From positions 186,001 through 250,000 of the forward strand of contig NZ_CP010554.1 of assembly GCF_000934545.1 (NCBI RefSeq): a stretch of 64,000 bases of DNA. Reading direction: 5' to 3'. Positions 42,694 to 51,176 of the stretch are shown one piece after another. The position numbers and the translations under genes are program-made. The notes under the pieces are model-generated. The model searched no databases. It worked only from the letters and a program-made list of their open reading frames with translations, and was not told where the DNA came from. Source of the DNA: Rugosibacter aromaticivorans (GTDB lineage: Bacteria; Pseudomonadota; Gammaproteobacteria; Burkholderiales; Rhodocyclaceae). The first letter of the stretch is position 1; the number at the start of each line of letters is the position of its first letter.

Positions 42694-44139
42694 TCAGAGA
42701 CTCTTTCTGAGATTGACGGGCGGGATGTGTAGCAATTCACGATACTTTGCTACGGTGCGGCGTGCTACGACGATCCCCTGCTCGCCGAGAATATCCGCAA
42801 GACGCGCATCCGAGAGCGGTTTTTTCCCATCCTCGGCGCTGACCAGCTGCTTGATCAGTGCGCGTATTGCGGTACTTGACGCCGCGCCGCCAGAATCTGT
42901 GGCGACATGGCTGCCAAAAAAGTATTTAAGCTCATAAACGCCCCGGGGGCTCGCCAGATATTTTTGGGTGGTCACTCGGGAAATGGTTGATTCATGCAAG
43001 TTGACGGCTTCCGCTATTTCGCGAAGAACTAACGGGCGCATGGCAACTGCACCATGGTCGAAGAAGGCGCGCTGACGATCGACAATGGCTTGCGATACAC
43101 GCAAGATGGTATCAAAACGTTGCTGCACATTTTTAATCAGCCATTTGGCTTCTTGCAGCTGAGCCGCTAGCCCCGTTGAACTACCGGCACCATTGCCGGC
43201 CCCCCGCAAAATATCAGCATAGAGTTTGTTGATGCGCAGCCTTGGCATGGCCTCGTTGTTAAGCGTCACGATCCATTCCTTACGCACTTTTCTTACGGTG
43301 ACATCGGGGATTACATAGCGGACATCCAGCGCAGAAAATTGCGAGCCGGGATGCGGGTTGAGTGAGCAAATGAGCTCTTGCGCTATGCGCAGATCGTCTT
43401 CTGAACAACGCAGGGATTTTTTGATGCGAGCGAAATCGTGTGCAGCCAAGTGATCCAGGTGGTTTTCAACAATGAGTAGCGCCAGCTGGCATTCCGGGGA
43501 TGGCGGCAAATTCTTCAGTTGCAGAGTGAGGCATTCTTTAGCGCTGCGAGCGCCGACGCCAGATGGGTCAAAATTCTGTACGTGACGCAGTGCGCCAGCC
43601 AGTTCTTCGCGCAGTGTCTCATGATCGGTTTCGTCTGCAGGGAATAGCTCCAGCAAATCATCCAGTGATTGCACGAGATAGCCATCGTCATTAAGTGATT
43701 CGATCAGCAAAGCGGTGAGCATACGTTCGCGATCAGACAGAGGCGACATCATCAGCTGCGTGTTGAGGTGCTCTTGCAGGCTGATGCTGGCGGTTTGTGT
43801 TTCACCGCCATCGATGTCATCGTCGTTAGGGTCGCGCGGGCCAGTGCTGCTAGAAAACTCAGTGCCCCAGCCCTCTTCGCCGCCACCGCTAAATTCCGCA
43901 GGCTCTTCAAAGGGTTCATTCGCCTCAGGCGTTGTTGATGATGGCGTGGGGAGATCCAGCGCTGAGGTGTAGCTTTGTTGATCAGATTCGATACGTTCCA
44001 GCAAGGGATTTTCTTGCAGGGCTTGATCAATTTCTGCGTTGAGCTCAAGTGTCGAGAGTTGCAGCAGACGAATGGCCTGTTGCAACTGGGGTGTCAGCGT
44101 CAGATGCTGCGAGACTTTGAGCTGGAGTGACTGTTTCAT
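42694..44139 (-). CDS. rpoN: RNA polymerase sigma-54 factor
   Basis: 481 residues. Region I is Gln/Leu-rich (LTPQLQQAIRLLQLSTLELN), acidic region II, core-binding region III, and the DNA-binding RpoN box ARRTVAKYRE near the C-terminus. Directs transcription of enhancer-dependent genes. ATG 44139 overlaps the lptB stop by one base (TGATG); a GTG three bases earlier also fits. Confidence 0.95.
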   Translation of the reverse strand: MKQSLQLKVSQHLTLTPQLQQAIRLLQLSTLELNAEIDQALQENPLLERIESDQQSYTSALDLPTPSSTTPEANEPFEEPAEFSGGGEEGWGTEFSSSTGPRDPNDDDIDGGETQTASISLQEHLNTQLMMSPLSDRERMLTALLIESLNDDGYLVQSLDDLLELFPADETDHETLREELAGALRHVQNFDPSGVGARSAKECLTLQLKNLPPSPECQLALLIVENHLDHLAAHDFARIKKSLRCSEDDLRIAQELICSLNPHPGSQFSALDVRYVIPDVTVRKVRKEWIVTLNNEAMPRLRINKLYADILRGAGNGAGSSTGLAAQLQEAKWLIKNVQQRFDTILRVSQAIVDRQRAFFDHGAVAMRPLVLREIAEAVNLHESTISRVTTQKYLASPRGVYELKYFFGSHVATDSGGAASSTAIRALIKQLVSAEDGKKPLSDARLADILGEQGIVVARRTVAKYRELLHIPPVNLRKSL

Positions 44140-44891
44140 CACATTCTGAAGTGCTCACCGAGATAAATGCGGCGCACGTTTTCATTATCAACAATCTCGG
44201 CAGGATGTCCAGCGGCCAACACCAAGCCCTCGTTAATGATGGTGGCGCGATCACAGATACCCAAGGTTTCACGTACATTGTGATCGGTAATCAAAACGCC
44301 AATGCCACGCTCTTTCAGAAAGCGAATGATGCTCTGAATATCGACTACGGCAATGGGATCAACGCCAGCAAAGGGTTCATCCAAAAGGATAAAACGTGGG
44401 CGGGTGGCTAACGCACGCGCTATTTCAACCCGCCGCCGTTCGCCACCAGAAAGAGAAATGGCCAGGCTTTTACGAATATGGGAAATGTGCAGTTCTTCTA
44501 GCAGAACTTCCAGTCGGTCATTGATTTCTTGTTTCGCAAGATTTTGCAGTTCAAGCACGGCACGGATATTTTCATCTACGGTGAGTTTTCTGAAAACCGA
44601 GTTTTCTTGTGGCAAATAAGAGAGACCGAGGCGCGCGCGTTGATGAATCGGCATATGGGTCAGACGGTTATGCTCCTCACCTCCGTTGTTATCAATCCGT
44701 ATTTCGCCCCCATCGGCGGCGACCAAACCAACGACCATGTAAAAGCAGGTGGTTTTTCCCGCACCGTTAGGGCCGAGTAGACCAACGACTTCTCCAGCGG
44801 CGACTTCAAACGAAACATCCGTAACTACCGTGCGTGATTTATATTTTTTGCGCAGGTTATGCGCTGACAAGGTGGTTGCCACGGCTGTCAT
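44139..44891 (-). CDS. lptB: LPS export ABC transporter ATP-binding protein
   Basis: 250 residues from ATG 44891. ABC domain with Walker [17 protein letters not shown]-loop [14 protein letters not shown], signature [17 protein letters not shown], Walker [13 protein letters not shown], and switch region [11 protein letters not shown]. Powers extraction of lipopolysaccharide with LptFG. lptA and lptC, usually upstream, are not here; recX is, overlapping by ATGA. Confidence 0.94.
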   Translation of the reverse strand: MTAVATTLSAHNLRKKYKSRTVVTDVSFEVAAGEVVGLLGPNGAGKTTCFYMVVGLVAADGGEIRIDNNGGEEHNRLTHMPIHQRARLGLSYLPQENSVFRKLTVDENIRAVLELQNLAKQEINDRLEVLLEELHISHIRKSLAISLSGGERRRVEIARALATRPRFILLDEPFAGVDPIAVVDIQSIIRFLKERGIGVLITDHNVRETLGICDRATIINEGLVLAAGHPAEIVDNENVRRIYLGEHFRM

Positions 44892-45334
44892 GCGTCGTCT
44901 TCTCCCAGAGGGGCTTTGAGCAAGCGCCGAATCGTGTCGTTGGCAAAGCCACGGCCTTGCAGAAAACGTGCTTGACGTGCCCATTCTTTGGCATTGGCTG
45001 GCGCCGTTGCAAACTTTCTGTTCCAGAGGCTGCGTGCTCGATCAAGATCGTCCGGCATATCGGCAACGGCGAGATGCGATTCGACCAAGTCGCGGTCAAG
45101 GCCTTTGGCCAGCATGTTTTGCCGCAAGCGCAATGTACCCAAGCGGGCAGCTTGGGCGCGTACATAGTTTTCCGCGAACCGGGCGTCGGATTGGAGATGA
45201 CAAGCCTGGAGTTCAGCAATCACGGCGTTAATTTCTTCCTGTGTTCCGTGCGCCGCCAACTTATTGGCGAGTTCGGCGCGGGTATGCTCGCGTCGAGCGA
45301 GAAGCCTGATCGCCCGGCTGCGCAGCGCATTCAA
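44888..45334 (-). CDS. recX: regulatory protein RecX
   Basis: 148 residues, three-helix tandem repeats: [60 protein letters not shown]. Inhibits RecA filament growth. Six bases after recA, so the two are co-transcribed. Confidence 0.93.
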   Translation of the reverse strand: MNALRSRAIRLLARREHTRAELANKLAAHGTQEEINAVIAELQACHLQSDARFAENYVRAQAARLGTLRLRQNMLAKGLDRDLVESHLAVADMPDDLDRARSLWNRKFATAPANAKEWARQARFLQGRGFANDTIRRLLKAPLGEDDA

Positions 45335-45340
45335 ATCGAA

Positions 45341-46357
45341 TCACTCAGCCGGGGGGGCGCTTAATCCGGCAACACCGACGGCCGCGCGCACCTTGTTTTC
45401 AATTTCAGTGGCGAGATCGGCGCGTTCACGTAGAAAGTCACGTGCGTTGTCTTTGCCTTGGCCAATTTTCTCGCCGTTATAGGCATACCAGGCACCAGAT
45501 TTTTCAACGATTTTGTGTTCAACACCCAGCTCGACGATTTCACCTTCGCGTGAAATACCTTCCCCGTAGAGAATGTCGAAATGTGCTTCGCGAAATGGCG
45601 GTGCCACCTTGTTCTTGACAACTTTGACGCGGGTTTCGTTGCCAATGACCTCGTCACCTTTTTTGATGGCACCGGTGCGACGGATATCCATCCGTACCGA
45701 CGCGTAAAACTTGAGCGCATTGCCACCGGTGGTTGTTTCGGGGCTGCCAAACATGACGCCGATCTTCATGCGAATCTGATTGATGAAAATGACCAGCGTA
45801 TTGGTGCGCTTGATGTTCGATGTCAGCTTGCGCAAGGCTTGCGACATCAACCGCGCTTGCAAGCCCGGCAGTTGATCACCCATTTCACCTTCGATTTCAG
45901 CGCGTGGCGTGAGCGCTGCGACTGAATCAATGACCACGAGATCCACGCTGCCGGAACGCACCAGCATGTCAGCGATTTCCAGCCCCTGTTCGCCTGTATC
46001 GGGTTGCGAGATCAGCATGTCGGGAACATTCACGCCCAGCTTGGCGGCATAGCCGGGGTCGAGTGCATTTTCTGCATCGATATACGCAGCAACACCCCCC
46101 GCTTTCTGAATTTCAGCGACCACGTGCAAACATAAGGTTGTTTTGCCGGAAGATTCAGGGCCGTAGATTTCAACGACGCGGCCACGCGGCAAGCCACCGA
46201 TGCCCAAGGCAATGTCCAGCCCCAGCGAGCCTGTCGAGACGATTTGAATGTCGTCGCTGACATTGCCTTCGCCCATTTTCATGATGGAGCCCTTGCCGAA
46301 CTGTTTTTCAATCTGGGCTAGTGCTGCCTGAAGTGCTTTGCTTTTATTTTCGTCCAT
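45341..46357 (-). CDS. recA: recombinase RecA
   Basis: 338 residues: [10 protein letters not shown]-terminal turn, Walker [17 protein letters not shown] loop L1 [34 protein letters not shown] (Walker B and L2), and the C-terminal domain. Promotes strand exchange and LexA cleavage. A weak AGGA site precedes the ATG. The 63-base upstream gap shows no CTGT-N8-ACAG LexA box, so regulation may come from an upstream promoter or a divergent operator. Confidence 0.97.
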   Translation of the reverse strand: MDENKSKALQAALAQIEKQFGKGSIMKMGEGNVSDDIQIVSTGSLGLDIALGIGGLPRGRVVEIYGPESSGKTTLCLHVVAEIQKAGGVAAYIDAENALDPGYAAKLGVNVPDMLISQPDTGEQGLEIADMLVRSGSVDLVVIDSVAALTPRAEIEGEMGDQLPGLQARLMSQALRKLTSNIKRTNTLVIFINQIRMKIGVMFGSPETTTGGNALKFYASVRMDIRRTGAIKKGDEVIGNETRVKVVKNKVAPPFREAHFDILYGEGISREGEIVELGVEHKIVEKSGAWYAYNGEKIGQGKDNARDFLRERADLATEIENKVRAAVGVAGLSAPPAE

Positions 46358-46420
46358 GAGTTCTGTCCTAGAAGATGGTTTTGATTATGGCATGGATGGC
46401 ATAGTTTTTGCCGACTTAGC

Positions 46421-46933
46421 TTACTTTGGGTTTTTAACTAATCGAGTAAACAATCCGTTGAGCGCATGAATCACGGCCTGTCGGCGAATGGCTTCACGAT
46501 CACCTGAAAAAAACCGGGTTTCAGCAGATGCGGCCTCCCCTCTCCGACACCAGGCAAAACATACGGTGCCGACCGGCTTGGCGGCAGACCCGCCTGCCGG
46601 ACCGGCAATGCCAGTAATTGCTAATGCGTGAGACGCGGCAGAGTGTGTCAAGGCGCCTATGGCCATTTCTCGCGCTGTGGCCTCACTGACCGCCCCGTGG
46701 GTGATAAGGGTATGTTCTTGTACACCCAGCACGTCACTTTTGGCGGCGTTGGAATAGGTGACAAACCCGCGATCGAACCATGATGAGCTGCCTGCCGTAT
46801 GTGTAATGACTTGCGCTGCCCAGCCGCCAGTACAGGATTCTGCCGTGGCAATAGTAGCGATACGCGGCGAGTGTGGATAGCTTGTGGCGGCTTGGCCAAT
46901 GGCGCGGGACAAGGCAACAAGATCGGCATCCAT
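46421..46933 (-). CDS. pncC: nicotinamide-nucleotide amidohydrolase (CinA C-terminal type)
   Basis: 170 residues, the stand-alone CinA C-domain: IATAESCTGGWAAQ, WFDRGFVTYSNAAKSDVLG, AITGIAGPAGGSAAKPVGTV with catalytic Ser/Tyr/Lys-type motifs. Deamidates NMN to NaMN. Two bases after pgpA, followed by recA in the same direction. Confidence 0.93.
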   Translation of the reverse strand: MDADLVALSRAIGQAATSYPHSPRIATIATAESCTGGWAAQVITHTAGSSSWFDRGFVTYSNAAKSDVLGVQEHTLITHGAVSEATAREMAIGALTHSAASHALAITGIAGPAGGSAAKPVGTVCFAWCRRGEAASAETRFFSGDREAIRRQAVIHALNGLFTRLVKNPK

Positions 46934-46935
46934 GG

Positions 46936-47439
46936 CTAGTGCCCCAGGGCGTCCAATAGCGCCTTGGCCACAGCGAGGGTCAGTACGGTGTAGCCTGCCG
47001 CAATGACGTCGTCCATCATTACCCCGAATCCATTTTTAACGTGGGTATCGAAATAGCGTGCGGGCTGGGGTTTGACGACATCATAAAAACGGAAGCTTAG
47101 AAAAGCCGCTAATTGCCACCAAAAACCAGCGGGCGTGAATAGCAGGACGGCCCAGAACGGCACAATTTCATCCCACACAATGGCCCCGTGATCGACCACA
47201 CCGAGATCGCGGCCCGTGGTGTGGCAGGCAGAAACGCCGATCACGAAGGCTAATAAAAGAAATAACCCAAATAGGAGATCGCTTGGCATTTGCCCGCGCA
47301 GCAGGGCGTAGGTGATCCAGGCAAAAGCGGTTCCCGCCGTACCGGGGGCAAAACCGGAAAGCCCGCTACCGAAGCCGCAGGCGACGAGATGTGCGGGGTG
47401 CTGAAAAAGAAATTTAAACGGCGGAGCGGGAAGGAACAT
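46936..47439 (-). CDS. pgpA: phosphatidylglycerophosphatase A
   Basis: 167 residues with three to four membrane segments. Motifs: ACGFGSGLSGFAPGTAGTAF, DHGAIVWDEIVPFWAVLLF, FRFYDVVKPQPARYFD and KNGFGVMMDDVIAAGY (acidic metal ligands). Makes phosphatidylglycerol from its phosphate in the inner membrane. Between thiL and pncC, a common neighbourhood. Confidence 0.94.
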   Translation of the reverse strand: MFLPAPPFKFLFQHPAHLVACGFGSGLSGFAPGTAGTAFAWITYALLRGQMPSDLLFGLFLLLAFVIGVSACHTTGRDLGVVDHGAIVWDEIVPFWAVLLFTPAGFWWQLAAFLSFRFYDVVKPQPARYFDTHVKNGFGVMMDDVIAAGYTVLTLAVAKALLDALGH

Positions 47440-47456
47440 GAGCGGTAAAAAAGAAA

Positions 47457-48419
47457 TTAAAGAAAGTGGTCAAAACCGTGGCGCGCTGGGGTAATGGGTA
47501 AGCCCTGATCGTCGTGAAGAACAAACGTACCTGGCGTGCCTGATGTATTGGGTGTAATAACGCCAATGCAGGTGAGCGGTAAATCCAGTTCGACAGCCAA
47601 TGTGGCCATGAAGGGGTGGTGTGTTGCGGGAAGCGTGAATATCAGTTCGTAATCATCGCCCCCCGAAAGATAACAATCGCGCGCTAATCCGGCGGGCGGC
47701 AGATGCGGTATATGGAGCTTTGCTGCGCAGTGTGAGGCTGTCAGGATGTGCACGAGATCAGCCAGTAAGCCGTCAGAAACGTCAATCGCAGCGCTGGCTA
47801 AGCCGCGCAGTGCCAGGCCAAGGGCAACGCGTGGTTGCGGGCGATGCAGCGCGGCCAGGCATTGACCAAGCTGCGGTTCGGTAAGGGATGCCCGACTTTG
47901 TAAATGAGCCAAACCCAGGGCCGCACGCCCCGGCGTGCCAGAGATCCAAATCGAATCGCCCACTCGCGCACCACTGCGCAGCAGTGCTTTTCCTCGAGGG
48001 ACCTCACCCATAATCGTGACGCAAAAAGCACGTGGGCCACGGGTGGTGTCGCCGCCGATGAGATCGATTTTGAATGCATCGGCGCAGGCAAAAAAGCCAC
48101 GCGAAAAAGCATCGAGCCAGTCAAAAGGCTTGAGTCCGTCACTGGCCGGTGCTGGCAATGCGGCGGCAAGCATCGCCCAGCGCGGCATAGCTCCCATGGC
48201 GGCCATATCGGAGACATTGACGGCGAGGGTTTTCCAGCCGAGGTCAAAAGGCGCGGTGTCGCTAAGAAAATGCGTGCCTTCCACGAGCAGATCGGTCGAG
48301 ATGACGAGCTCACAACCGGGTGTCGGGGCAATCAACGCCCCATCATCACCCGCGCCAAGCAGCGTTTGTCGCGTCGGGCGAACAAAAAACCGGCGGATCA
48401 GGTCAAATTCAGAGGGCAT
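47457..48419 (-). CDS. thiL: thiamine-monophosphate kinase
   Basis: 320 residues from ATG 48419 (MPSEFDLIRRFFVRP). Makes thiamine diphosphate. AIR-synthase-like fold with GAGDDGALIAPTPG (Mg sites), DLGWKTLAVNVSDMAAMGA, DLIGGDTTRGP, and IDVSDGLLADL. An earlier in-frame start would overlap nusB and has no conserved residues. Confidence 0.94.
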   Translation of the reverse strand: MPSEFDLIRRFFVRPTRQTLLGAGDDGALIAPTPGCELVISTDLLVEGTHFLSDTAPFDLGWKTLAVNVSDMAAMGAMPRWAMLAAALPAPASDGLKPFDWLDAFSRGFFACADAFKIDLIGGDTTRGPRAFCVTIMGEVPRGKALLRSGARVGDSIWISGTPGRAALGLAHLQSRASLTEPQLGQCLAALHRPQPRVALGLALRGLASAAIDVSDGLLADLVHILTASHCAAKLHIPHLPPAGLARDCYLSGGDDYELIFTLPATHHPFMATLAVELDLPLTCIGVITPNTSGTPGTFVLHDDQGLPITPARHGFDHFL

Positions 48420-48441
48420 GAGAAATTCCTCTGCGTACGGG

Positions 48442-48876
48442 TTAGCGCGGTTGAACCTCAACTGTGCGCAATACCGCAGCCATTTTGTCCAGCACACCAT
48501 TCACGAACTTGTGCCCATCGGTGCCGCCAAAGGTTTTGGTGAGTTCAACGCATTCATTGATGATGACGCGATAAGGAGTTTCCGGATGGAAACGAAATTC
48601 ACAGGCACCCAAGAGCAGCACGCTACGTTCGATGGGCGAGATTTCATTCCATGGGCGGGCGATATGCGGTGTTATATCGGCTTGCAATGTCTCCGCTTGA
48701 GCCAACGTTTCATGCAGCAGCCGAAGGTAGAGCTCGTTATCCGCTTTGTGAAAGCCGGCCACACTTTCGGCCTGCACTTGAATGGCGGCTTCATCCTGGC
48801 CGCCAACCTGTCTTTGGTACAAGCCCTGGACCGCGAACTCGCGCGCCCGATGTCGTGCTGAATTGCTGCTGCTCAT
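48442..48876 (-). CDS. nusB: transcription antitermination protein NusB
   Basis: 144 residues, all-helical: RHRAREFAVQGLYQRQVGGQ (boxA RNA-binding Arg-rich helix), then PIERSVLLLGACEFRFHPET, PYRVIINECVELTKTFGGTD, and FVNGVLDKMA. Helps rRNA operon antitermination with NusE. Start overlaps the ribH stop by one base (TAATG). Confidence 0.95.
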   Translation of the reverse strand: MSSSNSARHRAREFAVQGLYQRQVGGQDEAAIQVQAESVAGFHKADNELYLRLLHETLAQAETLQADITPHIARPWNEISPIERSVLLLGACEFRFHPETPYRVIINECVELTKTFGGTDGHKFVNGVLDKMAAVLRTVEVQPR

Positions 48877-49337
48877 TATTTTTTTACCGCACGTAGCAAC
48901 TGCGCCATTTCAATAGCGGCAGCCGCCGCTTCTGTGCCCTTTTGCACCATGCGCACCAGTGCTTGATCATCATTTTCTGTGGTCAGCACGGCATTGGCAA
49001 TCGGGATGCCGGTGTTCAGTTGCACATCGGTGATACCACGGGCGGATTCGTTGGCAACAATTTCAAAATGATAAGTTTCGCCACGAATGACGGCGCCCAG
49101 GGCGACCAGCGCATCGAAGTTTCCGCTTTGGGCAAGCGCTTGCAGCGCCAAGGGAATCTCCAGCGCGCCGGGGACCGTGACATAGGTGATGTCCGTGTCT
49201 GCAACCTGCATCTGCGCAAGTCCGGCCAGGCACCCTGAGCGCAAACCGTCGCCAATGGGTTCGTTAAAGCGGCTTTGCACGATGCCAATGCGCAAGCCGC
49301 GACCGTTCGGTTGGGGTTCTATTTCATGAATGCGCAT
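48876..49337 (-). CDS. ribH: 6,7-dimethyl-8-ribityllumazine synthase
   Basis: 153 residues: [51 protein letters not shown] and [18 protein letters not shown] give the substrate-binding and catalytic His positions. Condenses DHBP with the pyrimidine diamine in riboflavin synthesis. Coupled to nusB. Confidence 0.95.
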   Translation of the reverse strand: MRIHEIEPQPNGRGLRIGIVQSRFNEPIGDGLRSGCLAGLAQMQVADTDITYVTVPGALEIPLALQALAQSGNFDALVALGAVIRGETYHFEIVANESARGITDVQLNTGIPIANAVLTTENDDQALVRMVQKGTEAAAAAIEMAQLLRAVKK

Positions 49338-49376
49338 CGTGCGAGTCTCGATTAACTTGGCTTTTTAATTGTTTTA

Positions 49377-50468
49377 TCAGGGGGCGAAATAACCACAGAT
49401 TTCCAGGCCGAAACCGGCCATGCTGGGCATTTTTCGCGGGTTGGACATCAGGCGCATTTTGCCCACGCCCAAGTCGCGCAGAATTTGCGCGCCGATGCCA
49501 TACAAGCGCGGGTCCCACTTGGCGACCGTTTTGCGGGCGACCGCATCAACCTGCAGCGCCGTGAGCATGTCGCGAGTGGATTCGGCATGATGCAGCATGA
49601 CCACAACACCTCGGTCTGCGACAGCAATCTGGCGCAAGGCAAAATCGATGCTGAAACTGTGGCGGGTATTTTGTACGCCAAGAAAATCCAGTACAGAAAC
49701 CGCCTCATGCACACGCACCAGGGTTTCCTGATCGGCGCTAATCTCCCCATGAGAGAGCGCCAGATGCGAGTCGCCACTGGTTTTGTCGACAAAGGCACGC
49801 AGCCTGAACGTACCCTGAGCACAGGTGATTTCTTTATCAGCAACGCATTCAATCAGTGTTTCAGTTTCTGAACGGTAATGGATCAAATCGCGAATGGTGC
49901 CAATTTTGAGCTGATGCTGGGCCGCGAATTCAAGTAGATCAGGCAACCGCGCCATGCTGCCATCATCCTTGAGAATTTCACAGATAACAGCTGCGGCCTC
50001 GCAGCCAGCCATTTGTGCCAGATCGCAACCGGCTTCGGTGTGACCTGCGCGAACCAGCACGCCGCCGGGCTGGGCGGCGATCGGGAAAATATGGCCCGGT
50101 TGAACAATATCTTCAGCGCAGGCGTTTTTGGCGACAGCCACTTGCACTGTGCGGGCGCGGTCGTGGGCTGAAATACCGGTGGTGACACCCGTTGCCGCTT
50201 CGATCGAGGTGGTAAAAGCCGTGCTGAACATGCTTTTATTGTTGCGCGTCATGGGCGACAGGCCCAGTTGCTGGCAGCGCGCTTCGGTGAGTGTCAAGCA
50301 GACCAGGCCGCGTGCATGCTTGACCATGAAGTTGATCATTTCAGGCGTGATGTGTTGCGCAGCGCAAACAAGATCGCCTTCGTTTTCACGATCTTCTTCG
50401 TCGACAAGAATCACCATATGGCCAGCGCGAATCTCGGCAATGATGTCCTGGGTAGGGCTAATGTTCAT
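49377..50468 (-). CDS. ribB: DHBP synthase with degenerate GTP cyclohydrolase II domain (RibB-RibX type)
   Basis: 363 residues. The N-terminal 200 are a complete 3,4-dihydroxy-2-butanone 4-phosphate synthase (VDEEDRENEGDLVCAAQH; AGHTEAGCDLAQMAG). The C-terminal half has the GCH II fold, but the zinc motif C-x10-C-x-C and the catalytic region are replaced (RVHEAVSVLDFLGVQ, then SFSIDFALRQI). Such RibBX fusions are known in proteobacteria and lack cyclohydrolase activity, so a separate ribA is expected elsewhere. No FMN riboswitch was seen upstream. Confidence 0.9.
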   Translation of the reverse strand: MNISPTQDIIAEIRAGHMVILVDEEDRENEGDLVCAAQHITPEMINFMVKHARGLVCLTLTEARCQQLGLSPMTRNNKSMFSTAFTTSIEAATGVTTGISAHDRARTVQVAVAKNACAEDIVQPGHIFPIAAQPGGVLVRAGHTEAGCDLAQMAGCEAAAVICEILKDDGSMARLPDLLEFAAQHQLKIGTIRDLIHYRSETETLIECVADKEITCAQGTFRLRAFVDKTSGDSHLALSHGEISADQETLVRVHEAVSVLDFLGVQNTRHSFSIDFALRQIAVADRGVVVMLHHAESTRDMLTALQVDAVARKTVAKWDPRLYGIGAQILRDLGVGKMRLMSNPRKMPSMAGFGLEICGYFAP

Positions 50469-50507
50469 GGCAAAAGGTCAAAAAGTGCAGCAGGAAAGGT
50501 ACGTATT

Positions 50508-51122
50508 CTACGCCGCAGCGCTAGCGATAAGTATCCGCTCCACATACCGTGCGATGAGGTCAACCTCAAGATTCACGCGGCTGCCCACACGCAGATGATG
50601 CAGGGTGGTCATGGCCATGGTGTGCGGTATCAGGTTGATCGAAAAGTCGGCGTTGGTAATACGGTTCGTGGTGAGCGAGACGCCATTGACGGTGATCGAG
50701 CCTTTGGGAGCGATGGTTTTCGCCAGATCATGCGGGGCGCGAATGACCAGCTCGTGCGATTCGCCCACGGGCGTGAGCCGGATGACTTCACCTACGCCAT
50801 CCACATGGCCTGCGACCAAATGGCCACCCAGCCGATCGGCCAGGCGGAGCGCTTTTTCAAGGTTGACTTCATTGGCGCCACCCACGCCACCCACGCCATC
50901 CAGGCCCACCGTGCAATCCAGCGTTTCACGCGACACATCCACTTGATAAGTGGTGCTCTCTTTACTAATGACCGTGAGGCAGACCCCATTGTGGGCAATG
51001 GAGTCCCCCAGCGCAACGTCCGAAAGATCCAGCGCGGGGGCTTGAATCGTCAGGCGCAGCCCTGTCTCAAGCGGGGTGATCTGGGTAATGGTGCCGATGG
51101 CGGAAATAATGCCGGTAAACAT
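50508..51122 (-). CDS. ribE: riboflavin synthase, alpha subunit
   Basis: 204 residues, two lumazine-binding barrels, each starting with a related motif: MFTGIISAIGTITQI and LGGHLVAGHVDGVGEV. Dismutates two lumazines to riboflavin. A dispersed repeat is read as RITNADFSINL in the second barrel, where homologues have a similar-length strand, so the element does not visibly lengthen the protein. 39 bases upstream of ribB in the same direction. Confidence 0.94.
   Translation of the reverse strand: MFTGIISAIGTITQITPLETGLRLTIQAPALDLSDVALGDSIAHNGVCLTVISKESTTYQVDVSRETLDCTVGLDGVGGVGGANEVNLEKALRLADRLGGHLVAGHVDGVGEVIRLTPVGESHELVIRAPHDLAKTIAPKGSITVNGVSLTTNRITNADFSINLIPHTMAMTTLHHLRVGSRVNLEVDLIARYVERILIASAAA
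50641..50664 (+). repeat. dispersed short repeat inside ribE
   Basis: Plus-orientation variant (GAAAAGTCGGCGTTGG, then TAATACGG), with a preceding CGGTATCA arm at 50625-50632 that can pair with TAATACGG. Antisense to ribE. Confidence 0.7.
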
Positions 51123-51176
51123 AGCGGGTTCGCGATTGAATAAATGAAATGAAATAAATGGTCAGTGAATTAATGC

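Noticed and set aside
42825..42850. CCTCGGCGCTGACCAGC in rpoN as a copy of the dispersed repeat
   Set aside because: Lacks the AAAA(G/C)T start and the GACGG tail; it encodes normal region III residues.
43548..43575. GAGCGCCGACGCCAGAT in rpoN as a minus-strand repeat copy
   Set aside because: Only about nine bases match and the codons are conserved in sigma-54 (GVGARSAKECL).
50469..51176. FMN riboswitch in front of the riboflavin genes
   Set aside because: None of the AGGGTNCAG- or GATTCGGT-like RFN boxes is present in the gaps before ribE or ribB.
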